Shown one piece after another: positions 17,727-25,720 of a DNA stretch of 64,000 bases. Position 1 is the first letter of the stretch, and every line of letters begins with the position of its first letter. Under the pieces are notes generated by a model. The model was not told where the DNA came from. It ran no database searches and saw only the letters and a program-made list of their open reading frames with translations. A program made the translations under genes and the position numbers. The stretch comes from Rhodospirillales bacterium (GTDB lineage: Bacteria > Pseudomonadota > Alphaproteobacteria > Rhodospirillales > SHVQ01): NCBI GenBank assembly GCA_009694195.1, contig SHVQ01000007.1, forward strand, positions 1-64,000. The letters run 5' to 3'.

Positions 17727-18061
17727 GCAGGCGCGACAATGTGACGCGTTCCCAGTTCAAGGCCTTAGCCGAGCGAGTTGAGGACCTGGAAGACGTACTG
17801 TTTCTGAGTCGGGCCGAGGCATCGAGCGACGAACGCAAATATCTTCCGGTCAAGATGGTGGAGCGGATGGTTGCAGGAGAAAGCCGCATCCGCATTTGGC
17901 GCGAGAATCGAGGCATGACGGCGAAGATGCTGGCGGAGGCTGCGGGCGTCGATCCTGCCTATCTTTCGGAGATCGAAACGGGAAAAAAACCAGGTTCCGT
18001 GAAGGCGCTCCAAAGCGTGGCGAAGGCGTTGCGCGTGAGCCTCGATGACGTCGTAGGGTGA
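17723..18061 (+). CDS. Xre-family helix-turn-helix antitoxin
   Basis: 112 residues. The N-terminal half (about 10-45, FKALAERVEDLEDVLFLSR) is a helical toxin-binding region. The C-terminal half has a classical HTH_3 motif: IRIWRENRGMTAKMLAEAAG, then AYLSEIETGKKPGS. The start overlaps the toxin stop by four bases (ATGA), so the pair is coupled. It should neutralise the toxin and bind the 17443-17461 repeat. The gene ends at 18061. The following 249 bases up to hicB hold no gene I can support. Confidence 0.88.
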   Translation: MSRRDNVTRSQFKALAERVEDLEDVLFLSRAEASSDERKYLPVKMVERMVAGESRIRIWRENRGMTAKMLAEAAGVDPAYLSEIETGKKPGSVKALQSVAKALRVSLDDVVG

Positions 18062-18310
18062 AGGGTTTAATCCGGGAGCTTGAATTTGGGCTTGCCATCG
18101 ATGTGGAAGAAACGATGTCAACGAATGAGTGGTTGCGCGTATGGGCGCGCCGTCACCGGCAAATGGCCTGACGCCGATTGATCATTCTTGGTAAGCGTCA
18201 TCAGGCGTGGCTCGGCAGGAAGCACCCGACACCTGAAGTGATCGTATGTTGTGCTGCCCGCGGCCTTTCCGAATGATTATCGATGCGGGATCGGCTTTGA
18301 CCTGCGCGGT

Positions 18311-18688
18311 TCAGACTCGGGCTCGCTTTCCTTTTTTAGCTCCCCGCACGCCGAGACCCTCGGCGAGCAGCGAAACTGCGAGCGTGTTCAGGCTCACCCC
18401 TTCGGCCTTGGCGCGGAGGGCAAGGCGTCGGTGCAACGAGCGCGGTGCCCGCATCCTCCATTGACCGCTTCCTTTTGTTGGAGTCGGGCTATCGCGGCCG
18501 AGGTCCCTTAATGTTTCGAGGGCAGCAGTCAAAGCGAGCCGGCCGTCCCGGATGGCGTCCTCGGGCGTTTCTCCATCGCCCAAACAGCCCGGGACGTCTG
18601 GGAACTCACACAGAAAGCCGCCCCCCTCGTCGACGGTCAGTGGCCGAACGACAAAGGGGTACTGGTCAATATCTTTCTTCTTCATCAT
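18311..18688 (-). CDS. hicB: HicB-family antitoxin with ribbon-helix-helix domain
   Basis: 125 residues. The N-domain (about 8-65) is the partial RNase-H-like HicB fold, seen in YPFVVRPLTVDEGGGFLCEF and PDVPGCLGDGETPEDAI. The C-domain (about 78-115) is a ribbon-helix-helix or Arc-like region, RMRAPRSLHRRLALRAKAEG then SLNTLAVSLLAEGLG, which binds DNA. ATG 18688 follows GAGGGATATG. It lies downstream of and overlaps the hicA frame. The antitoxin itself is intact even though the toxin is frameshifted, the arrangement expected if toxin loss is tolerated but antitoxin loss is not. Confidence 0.82.
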   Translation of the reverse strand: MMKKKDIDQYPFVVRPLTVDEGGGFLCEFPDVPGCLGDGETPEDAIRDGRLALTAALETLRDLGRDSPTPTKGSGQWRMRAPRSLHRRLALRAKAEGVSLNTLAVSLLAEGLGVRGAKKGKRARV

Positions 18689-18913
18689 ATCCCTCGATCA
18701 TGGCGACGAAACGCCGGATATACACAGGTTTGATGGGCTTTCGCGCAGGCACCGTCAGTATTGGTCTCCCAACGGGAGCGAAGACCACGTGACTCCCGCC
18801 CGGCGCGCGGTAGGAATACCAAGGCGATCGGCGATGGCCTTTAACTGTTCGATCCGCCAGTCGCCACGCGGATTCCGGCGCATCGCAACGATACGCTTAT
18901 CGCCTTTGACCAT
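18666..18913 (-). pseudogene. hicA: HicA-type toxin with a one-base frameshift
   Basis: From ATG 18913 one frame reads MRRNPRGDWRIEQLKAIA and DRLGIP. It then leaves the HicA pattern and stops near 18755. A second frame, offset by one missing base at about plus 18810-18814, continues with YRAPGGSHVVFAPVG, LTVPARKPIKPVYIRRF and VAMIEG up to TGA 18666. Joined, they give a normal HicA of about 82 residues with the GGSH catalytic histidine and the VPARKPIKP strand. The end overlaps hicB by 23 bases, as in intact hicAB operons. This is either an inactivated toxin or a base-call error. Confidence 0.72.
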
Positions 18914-18914
18914 G

Positions 18915-18934
18915 TGGTACCGCCGACGGTACCA
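18915..18934. promoter_or_regulatory. Perfect inverted repeat at the hicA start, likely HicB operator
   Basis: TGGTACCG (18915-18922) and CGGTACCA (18927-18934) are perfect 8-base arms with spacer CCGA. The repeat begins one base before the hicA ATG on the minus strand. It is the natural binding site for the ribbon-helix-helix domain of HicB. Confidence 0.6.
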
Positions 18935-19084
18935 TTTCAGACCTTCCGAATCAAGCGGCCGCTCGTTCTTTCTCTGGCAATGAAGCGCCTTGACCATGCA
19001 TCCTCTCATCGCAACACTGCACCGCGAATGTTGGTGACGGTCGGCACGTTTCGTGATCCAGGTTATGGCGAAGAGATTGGCCCA

Positions 19085-20128
19085 ATGATTCCATCCAGCT
19101 CGCTCGATGGACCCGCCGCCTGGCGAGGGGCGGAGTTGGCATCGTCCGAGTCCTGGATCTATCGGCTTTCCGCCTCCGAACTCGCGGAAATCGAGGCGGC
19201 GATGCGGGGAATTGAGGCCGGCCATGTAGATATCGCGTCCATCCGGCGCGAAACCTTTCCCCTCCCGGGGCTGGGCCCCCGACTTGCGGAACTTTTGCAA
19301 GAAATCATCTTCGGCCGCGGCTTCGTTCTTGTCCGCGGGCTCCCGGTCCAGCGCTACACAGCCACCGAAACGGCGATTGCCTTCTGGGGCATCGGCGCTC
19401 ACCTTGGCCGCGCGCTTCCCCAGAACGGCAAGGGCCACCTCCTGGGACATGTGCGCGACTTCGGGCGCGATCCCAACGATCCCACCTATCGGCTCTATCA
19501 AACCGCCGTCGAAATGACGTTTCACTCGGACTCCTGCGACGTGGTCGGACTCATGTGCCGGAACAAGGCCAGGTCGGGCGGCCAAAGCCTGATCGTGAGC
19601 TCGGTCAGCGTTTGCAATGCCATGACCGAGCGTCGGCCCGATCTCGCGCGGCTGCTCTTCGGGTTGCTTGCGACCGACCGGCGGGGCGAAATTCCGGCAG
19701 GCGCCAAGCCTTACTACGTCATTCCCGTGTTCAACTACGACGGCCGTACGATCACCACCATGTATAATCGCGAGTACATAGAATCGGCACAGAGATTTGC
19801 GGAGGTGACGCGGCTGACCCCGACGCACCTCGAGGCTTTCGCGCTGTTTGACTCGTTGTGCGACGAGTTGAAACTCGCCATGGACCTGGTTCCCGGCGAC
19901 ATGCAGTTCCTTCACAATCATCAGATCCTTCACGCGCGCACGGCCTATGAGGACTGGCCCGACGACGCGAATAAGCGCCACCTTCTGCGGCTCTGGCTTT
20001 GCCCGCCCATCGGCCGCACGCTTCCGTCCTGCTTTGCCGAACGTTACGGAAGCATCGCGGTCGGAAATCGCGGGGGCGTCGTCGTGCCGGGGGCTGAAAC
20101 TCGCGTGCCGCTCGAGCCCGAGGGCTGA
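19085..20128 (+). CDS. TauD/TfdA-family Fe(II)/2-oxoglutarate dioxygenase
   Basis: 347 residues if started at ATG 19085 (MIPSSSLDGPAAW); the open frame extends upstream to 18914, so the start is uncertain. The 2-His-1-carboxylate iron site is seen as FHSDSCD (HxD) and HNHQILHAR (distal His), with Arg residues after it to bind 2-oxoglutarate. GFVLVRGLPV is the common N-terminal strand. These enzymes hydroxylate taurine, herbicides, carnitine precursors or small acids. It is followed 31 bases later by an M24 hydrolase and may share its transcript. It diverges from hicA. The substrate is not predictable. Confidence 0.8.
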   Translation: MIPSSSLDGPAAWRGAELASSESWIYRLSASELAEIEAAMRGIEAGHVDIASIRRETFPLPGLGPRLAELLQEIIFGRGFVLVRGLPVQRYTATETAIAFWGIGAHLGRALPQNGKGHLLGHVRDFGRDPNDPTYRLYQTAVEMTFHSDSCDVVGLMCRNKARSGGQSLIVSSVSVCNAMTERRPDLARLLFGLLATDRRGEIPAGAKPYYVIPVFNYDGRTITTMYNREYIESAQRFAEVTRLTPTHLEAFALFDSLCDELKLAMDLVPGDMQFLHNHQILHARTAYEDWPDDANKRHLLRLWLCPPIGRTLPSCFAERYGSIAVGNRGGVVVPGAETRVPLEPEG

Positions 20129-20159
20129 CGAAAAAAAGACGATAGGGAGAGGGAGATTC

Positions 20160-21317
20160 ATGCCGCTGCACTTCACGCCGGAAGAACTGGCCGCGCGCCG
20201 CAAAAAGGCCGTCGCCGGCATGACCGCGCGCGGCCTCGACGGCCTTCTCATGTTCCGCCAGGAGAGCATGTATTACCTCACGGGCTACGACGGCTTCGGG
20301 TTCGTGTTCTTTCAGGTGCTCTATCTCGGCGCCGACGGCCGCCTCGTTCTGATCACGCGGAAGCCCGACGAGCATGTCGCCCGCTACACCTCGATGATCG
20401 AAGACATCCGGGTGTGGATCGACCGGCCGGACGCCGACCCCGCGTTCACCGATGTCCGCCCGATGCTCGAAAGCTTCGGCTGCAAGGGGAAGCGGCTCGG
20501 GGTGGAGTGGGACGCGTATGGCTTGACGGCCAAGAACGGGCGCAGGCTTCAGTCGGCGCTGGAGACGTTTTGCCGGCTCGAGGACGCATCCGACCTCGTG
20601 ACTCTTCTCCGCGTCGTCAAGAGCCCGCCCGAGATCGCCCACGTGCGGCGCGCGAGCGAGCTTGCCGACGACGCCCTCGAGGAAGCGTGGCGCCTTGCCA
20701 GGCCGGGCGTCCACGTGAACGACGTGCTGGCCGCCATGCAGGCGATCGTGTTCAAAGGCGGCGGCGACTATCCGGGCAACGAGTTCATCGTCGGCTCCGG
20801 CCCGGCCGGAAAGCTCGGCCGCTATCAGTCGACACGCCACGTGATGACCGCCGACGACGTGCTGCAGGTCGAGCACGCCGGCGTCTACCGCCACTATCAC
20901 TCCTGCCAGTTCCGCACGATCAAGATCGGCAAACAGAACCCGAAGCACGAATCCATGTATCGGGTCAGCCTGGAGAGCCTCGCCGCCTGCAAGGAAGCCG
21001 CCAAGCCCGGCAATACCTTCGGCGACGTCTTCGCGGCGTACGCGCGGGTCATGGAGGGGAGGGGCTTCGGCAACAGCCGCCACAACGCTTGCGGCTACGG
21101 GCTCGGAGCCCTTTTCCATCCCAACTGGATGGACTGGCCGATGTTCTATCGCGACAACCCTGTGGTGATCGAGCCGGGCATGGTTTTGTTCTTCACCGGC
21201 GGCGTTCGCGACCATGCCGACGACCTTTTCGCCGTCGCGGGCGAGACCGTTCTCGTCACCGAGAAGGGCCACGAGCGGCTCTCGCGATTGTCCCTCGATT
21301 ACGTCCGCAATCCCTAA
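20160..21317 (+). CDS. M24-family creatinase/prolidase-like hydrolase, metal ligands not conserved
   Basis: 385 residues from ATG 20160, preceded by GGGAGAGGGAG. The creatinase N-domain is followed by the pita-bread domain. The normal metal ligands are missing: the His motif reads CGYGLGALFHPNWMDWP and the C-terminal region reads LFFTGGVRDHADDLFAV. It therefore belongs with non-metallo members such as creatinase or ectoine hydrolase rather than with aminopeptidases. A different subgroup from the 13721 gene (PNWMDWP against PDWGE). It is adjacent to the TauD-type oxygenase and upstream of a GAF protein and the peptide ABC system. The substrate is unknown, probably an amide or cyclic nitrogen compound. 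Confidence 0.72.
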   Translation: MPLHFTPEELAARRKKAVAGMTARGLDGLLMFRQESMYYLTGYDGFGFVFFQVLYLGADGRLVLITRKPDEHVARYTSMIEDIRVWIDRPDADPAFTDVRPMLESFGCKGKRLGVEWDAYGLTAKNGRRLQSALETFCRLEDASDLVTLLRVVKSPPEIAHVRRASELADDALEEAWRLARPGVHVNDVLAAMQAIVFKGGGDYPGNEFIVGSGPAGKLGRYQSTRHVMTADDVLQVEHAGVYRHYHSCQFRTIKIGKQNPKHESMYRVSLESLAACKEAAKPGNTFGDVFAAYARVMEGRGFGNSRHNACGYGLGALFHPNWMDWPMFYRDNPVVIEPGMVLFFTGGVRDHADDLFAVAGETVLVTEKGHERLSRLSLDYVRNP

Positions 21318-21393
21318 CCAAGTCCCCACCGAATTCCCGTTGCGGCGGCGCCGGGATTGAAGGCATCATCGCCCGCCCGGCATCCCTGGGGTC

Positions 21394-21412
21394 TGCGGGG
21401 GAATCCCCCGCA
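21394..21412. other. Hairpin between M24 and GAF genes
   Basis: TGCGGGGGA and TCCCCCGCA are perfect 9-base arms around a single A. No T-run follows on either strand, so this is not a normal intrinsic terminator. It could act in mRNA processing or be a small dispersed repeat. Confidence 0.4.
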
Positions 21413-21461
21413 AGAGGCCCCCTGGGGGGAGCCGATCGCCGATAAGGAGGAGAGTCTCGCC

Positions 21462-21950
21462 ATGAAAAAGCCCGTCCGCAAAAAGGACGACATCGTTGCC
21501 GTCGCGTCCCAGAAAATCGCCGATCGAATCCTGGAAGGCACGATCGGAGCCTTCTCGCTCTGCTGCGTCCGCTTGCCTGAATCGGGGCTCTACCGGATTC
21601 TCGGCGTGGCCGGCGAATTTCCGCGCAAGAACATCATTCCCCTCGATTTTCGTGCGGGCCAGGGCGGAACCGGCGGCACGGTCGTGAAAACGGGCGTCCC
21701 GCGCCTCGCGCACGACTACCTGATCGAGTATGCCAACAGCCCCTTCCGCAGGACGGCCGACTCGATGAGCGTCCGCTCCCTCATCATCGCCCCGGTCGGG
21801 AAGAAGCTACCCACTTATGGCGTCATCTACGTCATCGGCCGGCAGCCCAACATGTTCACCCGCGGCGACCTCAACCGCCTGATCGCCGAAGCCCGGGTCG
21901 CCGAAGTCGCCCTCGAGCTCGCCATGGATCAGGCCGGCTGGAAATACTGA
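21462..21950 (+). CDS. Stand-alone GAF-domain protein
   Basis: 162 residues from ATG 21462, with a strong AAGGAGGAG site. An open frame extends 35 codons upstream without support. The whole protein is one GAF-like fold: IADRILEGTIGAFSLCCVRL, then YRILGVAGEFPRK, VVKTGVPRLAHDY, and SVRSLIIAPVGKKLPTYGVI. No output domain, kinase or DNA-binding region is present. It may sense a small metabolite or act with a partner. It lies 122 bases upstream of the ABC importer operon on the same strand. I do not recognise a named family. Confidence 0.7.
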   Translation: MKKPVRKKDDIVAVASQKIADRILEGTIGAFSLCCVRLPESGLYRILGVAGEFPRKNIIPLDFRAGQGGTGGTVVKTGVPRLAHDYLIEYANSPFRRTADSMSVRSLIIAPVGKKLPTYGVIYVIGRQPNMFTRGDLNRLIAEARVAEVALELAMDQAGWKY

Positions 21951-21978
21951 CGCGCTGCCCATCCCTTTTTCGGCTTAG

Positions 21979-22006
21979 TTGCTTAGTCGGTCTTACTTGC
22001 TAAGAT
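21979..22006 (+). promoter_or_regulatory. Possible promoter of the peptide-type ABC operon
   Basis: TTGCTT (21979-21984) and TAAGAT (22001-22006) are 16 bases apart and lie 66 bases before ATG 22072. The match is only partial. The region also has a repeated TTGCTWAG octamer (21979-21986 and 21997-22004), which could be a regulator half-site. Confidence 0.28.
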
Positions 22007-22071
22007 AGCGGACGCGCTGAAATGTGGAGGACCGCTTGGTCCGGCGCGCCGCAGTCAGGGAGGATTCATTG

Positions 22072-23706
22072 ATGCGATATCTGAACGTTGCCTCGATCGT
22101 TGGGGCGGCTGCGATCGCCATTTCCATCTCGGCGGCGCCCGCCCTCGCCCAGGACGTCAAGGGGCCGCGCTACGGCGGCACGCTGATTTCCGTGCTGCCC
22201 GACGATCCGCCGTCCCTCTGTTCTTGCGTTTCCAACTCCTTCCTCGCGCGCATGGTGTCGCCGCAGATATTGGAGGGATTGCTGGATTACGAACAGGACC
22301 TGTCGCCGAAGCCGCTGCTCGCGGAATCGTGGACGGTCTCTCCCGACGCCAAGACGATCACCTTCAAGCTCCGCAAGGATGTGAAGTTCCACGACGGCAA
22401 GCCGATGACCGCCGACGACGTGGTGTTCTCCGCCAACGAGGTGTGGGCGAAACACCTGGCCGACGCGCGGGCGCGGATGACGGCCGCGGGCATGGCGATG
22501 GAGAAGATCGACGACTACACCGTCGCCTTGAAGATGAAGGAGCCCTACGTCTACGCGATCAATTACCTCTCCAGCCACTTCGGGCCGGTTGTGCCGAAGC
22601 ACCTCTATGCCGGGACCGATATTCTGAAGAACCCCGCCAACATGAAGCCGGTGGGGACCGGACCTTTCAAGTTCGCCGAATACCTGAAGGGGAGCCACAT
22701 CGCGCTCGATCGCAATCCCGATTACTGGCGGAAGGACGCGCAGGGACGGAAACTTCCCTACCTGGATCGCGTGGTGATGCGGATCATGCCCGACGCCACG
22801 GCGCGCATGCTCGCGATGACGAAGAAGGACGTGGATTACCAGAACTACCCGGCGTTCCCGGCCGATCAGGCCCTCAAGCTGAAGGAGCAGGGCTTCTCGG
22901 TCGGCGCCGAGCCCATCGCCGGCATCGCCCGCATCTCGCGGGTGATCGTCAACCAGCGCCGCCCGCACCTTGGAAAACCCGAGGTCAGGAAGGCGCTGCT
23001 GCACGCGATCAACCGCGAGGAGATCTTGCAGAAGGTCGGCTACGGCTACGGCAAGGTCTCCATCGGTCCACTGCACCAACTGAACCCGCCCTATAAGGAC
23101 ACGATCAATCACGACGTGCCGAAGTATCCCTACGACCCCGCGCTCGCCAACAAGATGCTCGACGATGCCGGCTTCAAGCGCGGCGCTGACGGCAACCGGT
23201 TCAGCATCACCTACGTGCTCTCGCGCGGAAACGTGCAGGACGGCAGCATGGCCGAACTGATGCGCGACTACTTCAAGGCGGTCGGCGTCACGCTTGAGAT
23301 CGAGAAAGTGGACGATCCGACGCGCCTTGCCCGCGCGGCCAAGCGTGAGTTCGACCTCATGAGCTGGGGACCGATCATCTCCGGGCCGACGCCGGACGGG
23401 CTCCGCGAGCATTGGGATTCCAAGCTGAAAGACGTGGCCCAGGCCTTCAGCAACTCGGGCGGCACCGACAACAAGAAGCTGGATGAGTTGCTGCAGAAGG
23501 CGACCGTCACCGCCGACGTGAAAGAGCGCAACGCGATCTGGAAGGCTTGGCAGAAGGAGATGCAGGACAACGTCCACGAGTGGTACATCTTCGACGTGAT
23601 GATCGTGAGCGTCTGGAACCCGGATTTCGTCGGCCTCCCGCAGAAGGTCTGGGGCCACTACGATCCGCACACGTTCATCTGGTGGAAAAAGGGCAAGCCG
23701 GCGTAA
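22072..23706 (+). CDS. ABC transporter periplasmic substrate-binding protein, family 5 (Dpp/Opp type)
   Basis: 544 residues from ATG 22072, with GGGAGGA upstream. A signal peptide is clear: MRYL, then a hydrophobic core (VGAAAIAISISAAPALA) and a likely cut after ALAQ. SBP_bac_5 landmarks follow: PQILEGLLDYEQDLSPKPLLAESW, KFHDGKPMTADDVVFS, GTGPFKFAEY, and VRKALLHAINREEIL. The family captures peptides, opines, nickel or similar compounds in the periplasm. It is the first gene of a complete five-gene importer. The substrate is unknown; the catabolic context and nearby amidohydrolase suggest a peptide-like or amide compound. Confidence 0.9.
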   Translation: MRYLNVASIVGAAAIAISISAAPALAQDVKGPRYGGTLISVLPDDPPSLCSCVSNSFLARMVSPQILEGLLDYEQDLSPKPLLAESWTVSPDAKTITFKLRKDVKFHDGKPMTADDVVFSANEVWAKHLADARARMTAAGMAMEKIDDYTVALKMKEPYVYAINYLSSHFGPVVPKHLYAGTDILKNPANMKPVGTGPFKFAEYLKGSHIALDRNPDYWRKDAQGRKLPYLDRVVMRIMPDATARMLAMTKKDVDYQNYPAFPADQALKLKEQGFSVGAEPIAGIARISRVIVNQRRPHLGKPEVRKALLHAINREEILQKVGYGYGKVSIGPLHQLNPPYKDTINHDVPKYPYDPALANKMLDDAGFKRGADGNRFSITYVLSRGNVQDGSMAELMRDYFKAVGVTLEIEKVDDPTRLARAAKREFDLMSWGPIISGPTPDGLREHWDSKLKDVAQAFSNSGGTDNKKLDELLQKATVTADVKERNAIWKAWQKEMQDNVHEWYIFDVMIVSVWNPDFVGLPQKVWGHYDPHTFIWWKKGKPA

Positions 23707-23751
23707 CCGACATCCCGGTGTATCCGTCCCGAGTTGCATCCCCCTCTCTAA

Positions 23752-23812
23752 CCCTCCCCCGCAAGGGGGGAGGGATCTCTAGTGTTGCGCCCTCCCCCTC
23801 GACGGGGGAGGG
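23752..23812. repeat. Twin CCCTCCCCC hairpins (REP-like) inside the ABC operon
   Basis: Two similar hairpins lie head to tail. The first is CCCTCCCCC (23752-23760), GCAA loop, GGGGGGAGGG (23765-23774). The second is CCCTCCCCC (23790-23798), TCGAC loop, GGGGGAGGG (23804-23812). They sit between the binding-protein and permease genes, where such elements often protect the upstream message and lower downstream expression. Confidence 0.65.
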
Positions 23813-23871
23813 ATGGGGTGGGGGTGTGCCTTCTCGTAGCGCCCGTAGGTTTTAGCAGCGAAGGGGCGAGC

Positions 23872-24858
23872 GTGGCTGCGGATCGGGCGACCGGCATCCC
23901 CTCCTTCGTCGCGAGGCGGCTTCTGTCCGCCGTCCCCACCGTTCTCATGGTGCTGGTCATCGGCTTCGTGGTGACGCGCCTCGCGCCCGGCGATCCCGTC
24001 ACCTATCTCGCGGGCGAGCAGGCACCGCCGGAGATGATCGCCGAGATCAAGGCGAAATACCTGCTCGACCGTCCTTACCATGTGCAGTTCGCCCACTATC
24101 TCCTCGGCCTCGCGAAGGGCGATTTGGGGTACTCCTTCGCCTACCGCCAGGAGGTGGGGAGCCTGATCCTGGAACGGGTGCCGGCGACGCTCCTTCTCGT
24201 CGGCTCCTCCATCGTCATCGCGCTCACGTTCGGCATCACGATTGCGCTTCTCGCGGCGCGTTTTCTCAATCGCACCCTCGACCGGGTGCTCTCCGCCGTC
24301 TCGATGGTCGGCTACTCGGTTCCCGTGTTCTGGCTTGCCCAGCTGTTGATGTTCTTCCTGGCCGTGAAGCTGGACATGTTCCCGGCCGGCGGCATGCAGG
24401 ATTTCCGCTCGCCCTCCGCCGGCTTCGCCAAGGTGATCGACCTTCTGCACCACCTGGCGCTCCCCGCCCTCAACCTCGGCCTCATCTACACCGGCCTCAT
24501 CGCCCGGCTCACGCGCGCCGAGATGGCGGAGGTGCTGACCATGGACTTCATCCTGACGGCACGGGCGAAAGGAGTGCCCGAGCGCACGGTGCTGGTGCGC
24601 CACGCGCTCAAGAACGCGCTTGCCCCGGTCATCACCATGACCGGCGTGCTCGTCGGCACCATGTTCGCGGGCGCGATCTTCACGGAAACGATTTTCAGTT
24701 GGCCGGGGCTCGGGCGGCTCCTCTACGACTCGCTCTTCGCCCGCGACTATCCGGTGATCACCGCGATGTTCGTGCTGACATCGGTGACGCTCGTGGTCGT
24801 CAACCTGGTGGTCGATCTTCTCTACTCGTTGGTGGACCCCCGCGTGAGGACCACCTGA
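23872..24858 (+). CDS. ABC transporter permease, DppB/OppB type
   Basis: 328 residues from GTG 23872, supported by GAAGGGGCGAG upstream; the open frame begins 30 codons earlier but within the hairpin repeat. The first membrane helix (RLLSAVPTVLMVLVIGFVV) is followed by the DppB-type LAPGDPV motif. A BPD_transp_1 domain with about six helices carries the EAA-like loop MDFILTARAKGVPERTVLVRH. It forms the translocation channel with the next permease. The stop overlaps the start of the next gene (TGATG), so the two are coupled. Confidence 0.9.
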   Translation: MAADRATGIPSFVARRLLSAVPTVLMVLVIGFVVTRLAPGDPVTYLAGEQAPPEMIAEIKAKYLLDRPYHVQFAHYLLGLAKGDLGYSFAYRQEVGSLILERVPATLLLVGSSIVIALTFGITIALLAARFLNRTLDRVLSAVSMVGYSVPVFWLAQLLMFFLAVKLDMFPAGGMQDFRSPSAGFAKVIDLLHHLALPALNLGLIYTGLIARLTRAEMAEVLTMDFILTARAKGVPERTVLVRHALKNALAPVITMTGVLVGTMFAGAIFTETIFSWPGLGRLLYDSLFARDYPVITAMFVLTSVTLVVVNLVVDLLYSLVDPRVRTT

Positions 24859-25718
24859 TGGAAGCCGTCGTCGCCCGCGCCCGCGCCGTCGCCGGGCTCT
24901 TCCTCGGCGACGCGGCGACGCGCCTCGCCTTCGGCTATCTTGCTCTCGTCGTCGCGGTCGCGATTTTTGCCTCGTGGATCGCGGAATTTCCGCCGCTGCA
25001 GACCTCTGTTGGCCCGGCATTCGCGAGGCCGGGCGTGCCCTATTTCATGGGGACGGACGACCTCGGCCGCGACATTTTCAGTGGCGTCGTTCACGGCGCG
25101 CGGGTCTCGCTCGGCGTCGGCTTCGTCGCCGCGACCGCGTCCGCCTTCATCGGCGTCGTCATGGGCGTCGTTGCCGGCTACTTCGGCGGGCGGATCGACG
25201 TCGCTCTCATGCGGGTGACGGAAGTCTTTTTCGTCATCCCCATGGTTTTCCTCGCCATCCTTCTCGTGGCGTTCTTCGGAAGCGGCATCTGGAACGTCAT
25301 CTTCGTGATCGTGATCCTGAGCTGGCCTGCGACCGCGCGCCTCGTGCGCGGCCAGGTGCTCTCGTTGAAGGAGCGAGAATTCATCAAGGCCGCGCGCGCG
25401 CTGGGCGAGGGGCACGCCTTCATCATGTTCCGCGAGATCCTGCCGAACACGCTGGCGCCGATCATCGTCAACGGCTCGATCCAGATGGCGCAGGCGATCG
25501 TGGTGGAGGCGGGCTTGAGTTTCCTCGGCCTCGGGGACCAGAACCTCACGAGCTGGGGCGTGATGCTGTTCCGCTCCCAGCGGTTCCTGATGCAGGAGGC
25601 CTGGTGGACGTTCGTCTTTCCGGGCTTGGCCTTGTTCCTCACAGTGCTGGCGCTCAACGTGCTTGCCGATTCCTTGAACAACATCCTCAATCCGCGCACG
25701 CGGCACCGGAAGGCCTGA
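24858..25718 (+). CDS. ABC transporter permease, DppC/OppC type
   Basis: 286 residues from ATG 24858, whose first base is the last base of the DppB stop. The N-terminal helix (LAFGYLALVVAVAIFASWI) is followed by the family signature FMGTDDLGRDIFS. The EAA loop is KEREFIKAARALGEGHAFIMFREILPN in outline, and GLSFLGLGDQNLTSWGVML is typical of DppC. It pairs with the preceding permease in the inner membrane. Two bases separate its stop from the ATPase start. Confidence 0.9.
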   Translation: MEAVVARARAVAGLFLGDAATRLAFGYLALVVAVAIFASWIAEFPPLQTSVGPAFARPGVPYFMGTDDLGRDIFSGVVHGARVSLGVGFVAATASAFIGVVMGVVAGYFGGRIDVALMRVTEVFFVIPMVFLAILLVAFFGSGIWNVIFVIVILSWPATARLVRGQVLSLKEREFIKAARALGEGHAFIMFREILPNTLAPIIVNGSIQMAQAIVVEAGLSFLGLGDQNLTSWGVMLFRSQRFLMQEAWWTFVFPGLALFLTVLALNVLADSLNNILNPRTRHRKA

Positions 25719-25720
25719 GG

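Noticed and set aside
18755-20269. 504-codon minus-strand open frame across the dioxygenase gene
   Set aside because: It is antisense to a clear TauD/TfdA gene. Only its end coincides with the first half of hicA.
22066-23739. 557-codon minus-strand open frame
   Set aside because: Antisense shadow of the periplasmic binding protein gene, which has a signal peptide and family motifs.
23752-23812. CRISPR array or intrinsic terminator
   Set aside because: Only two units with no spacer regularity, and no T-run after either hairpin.
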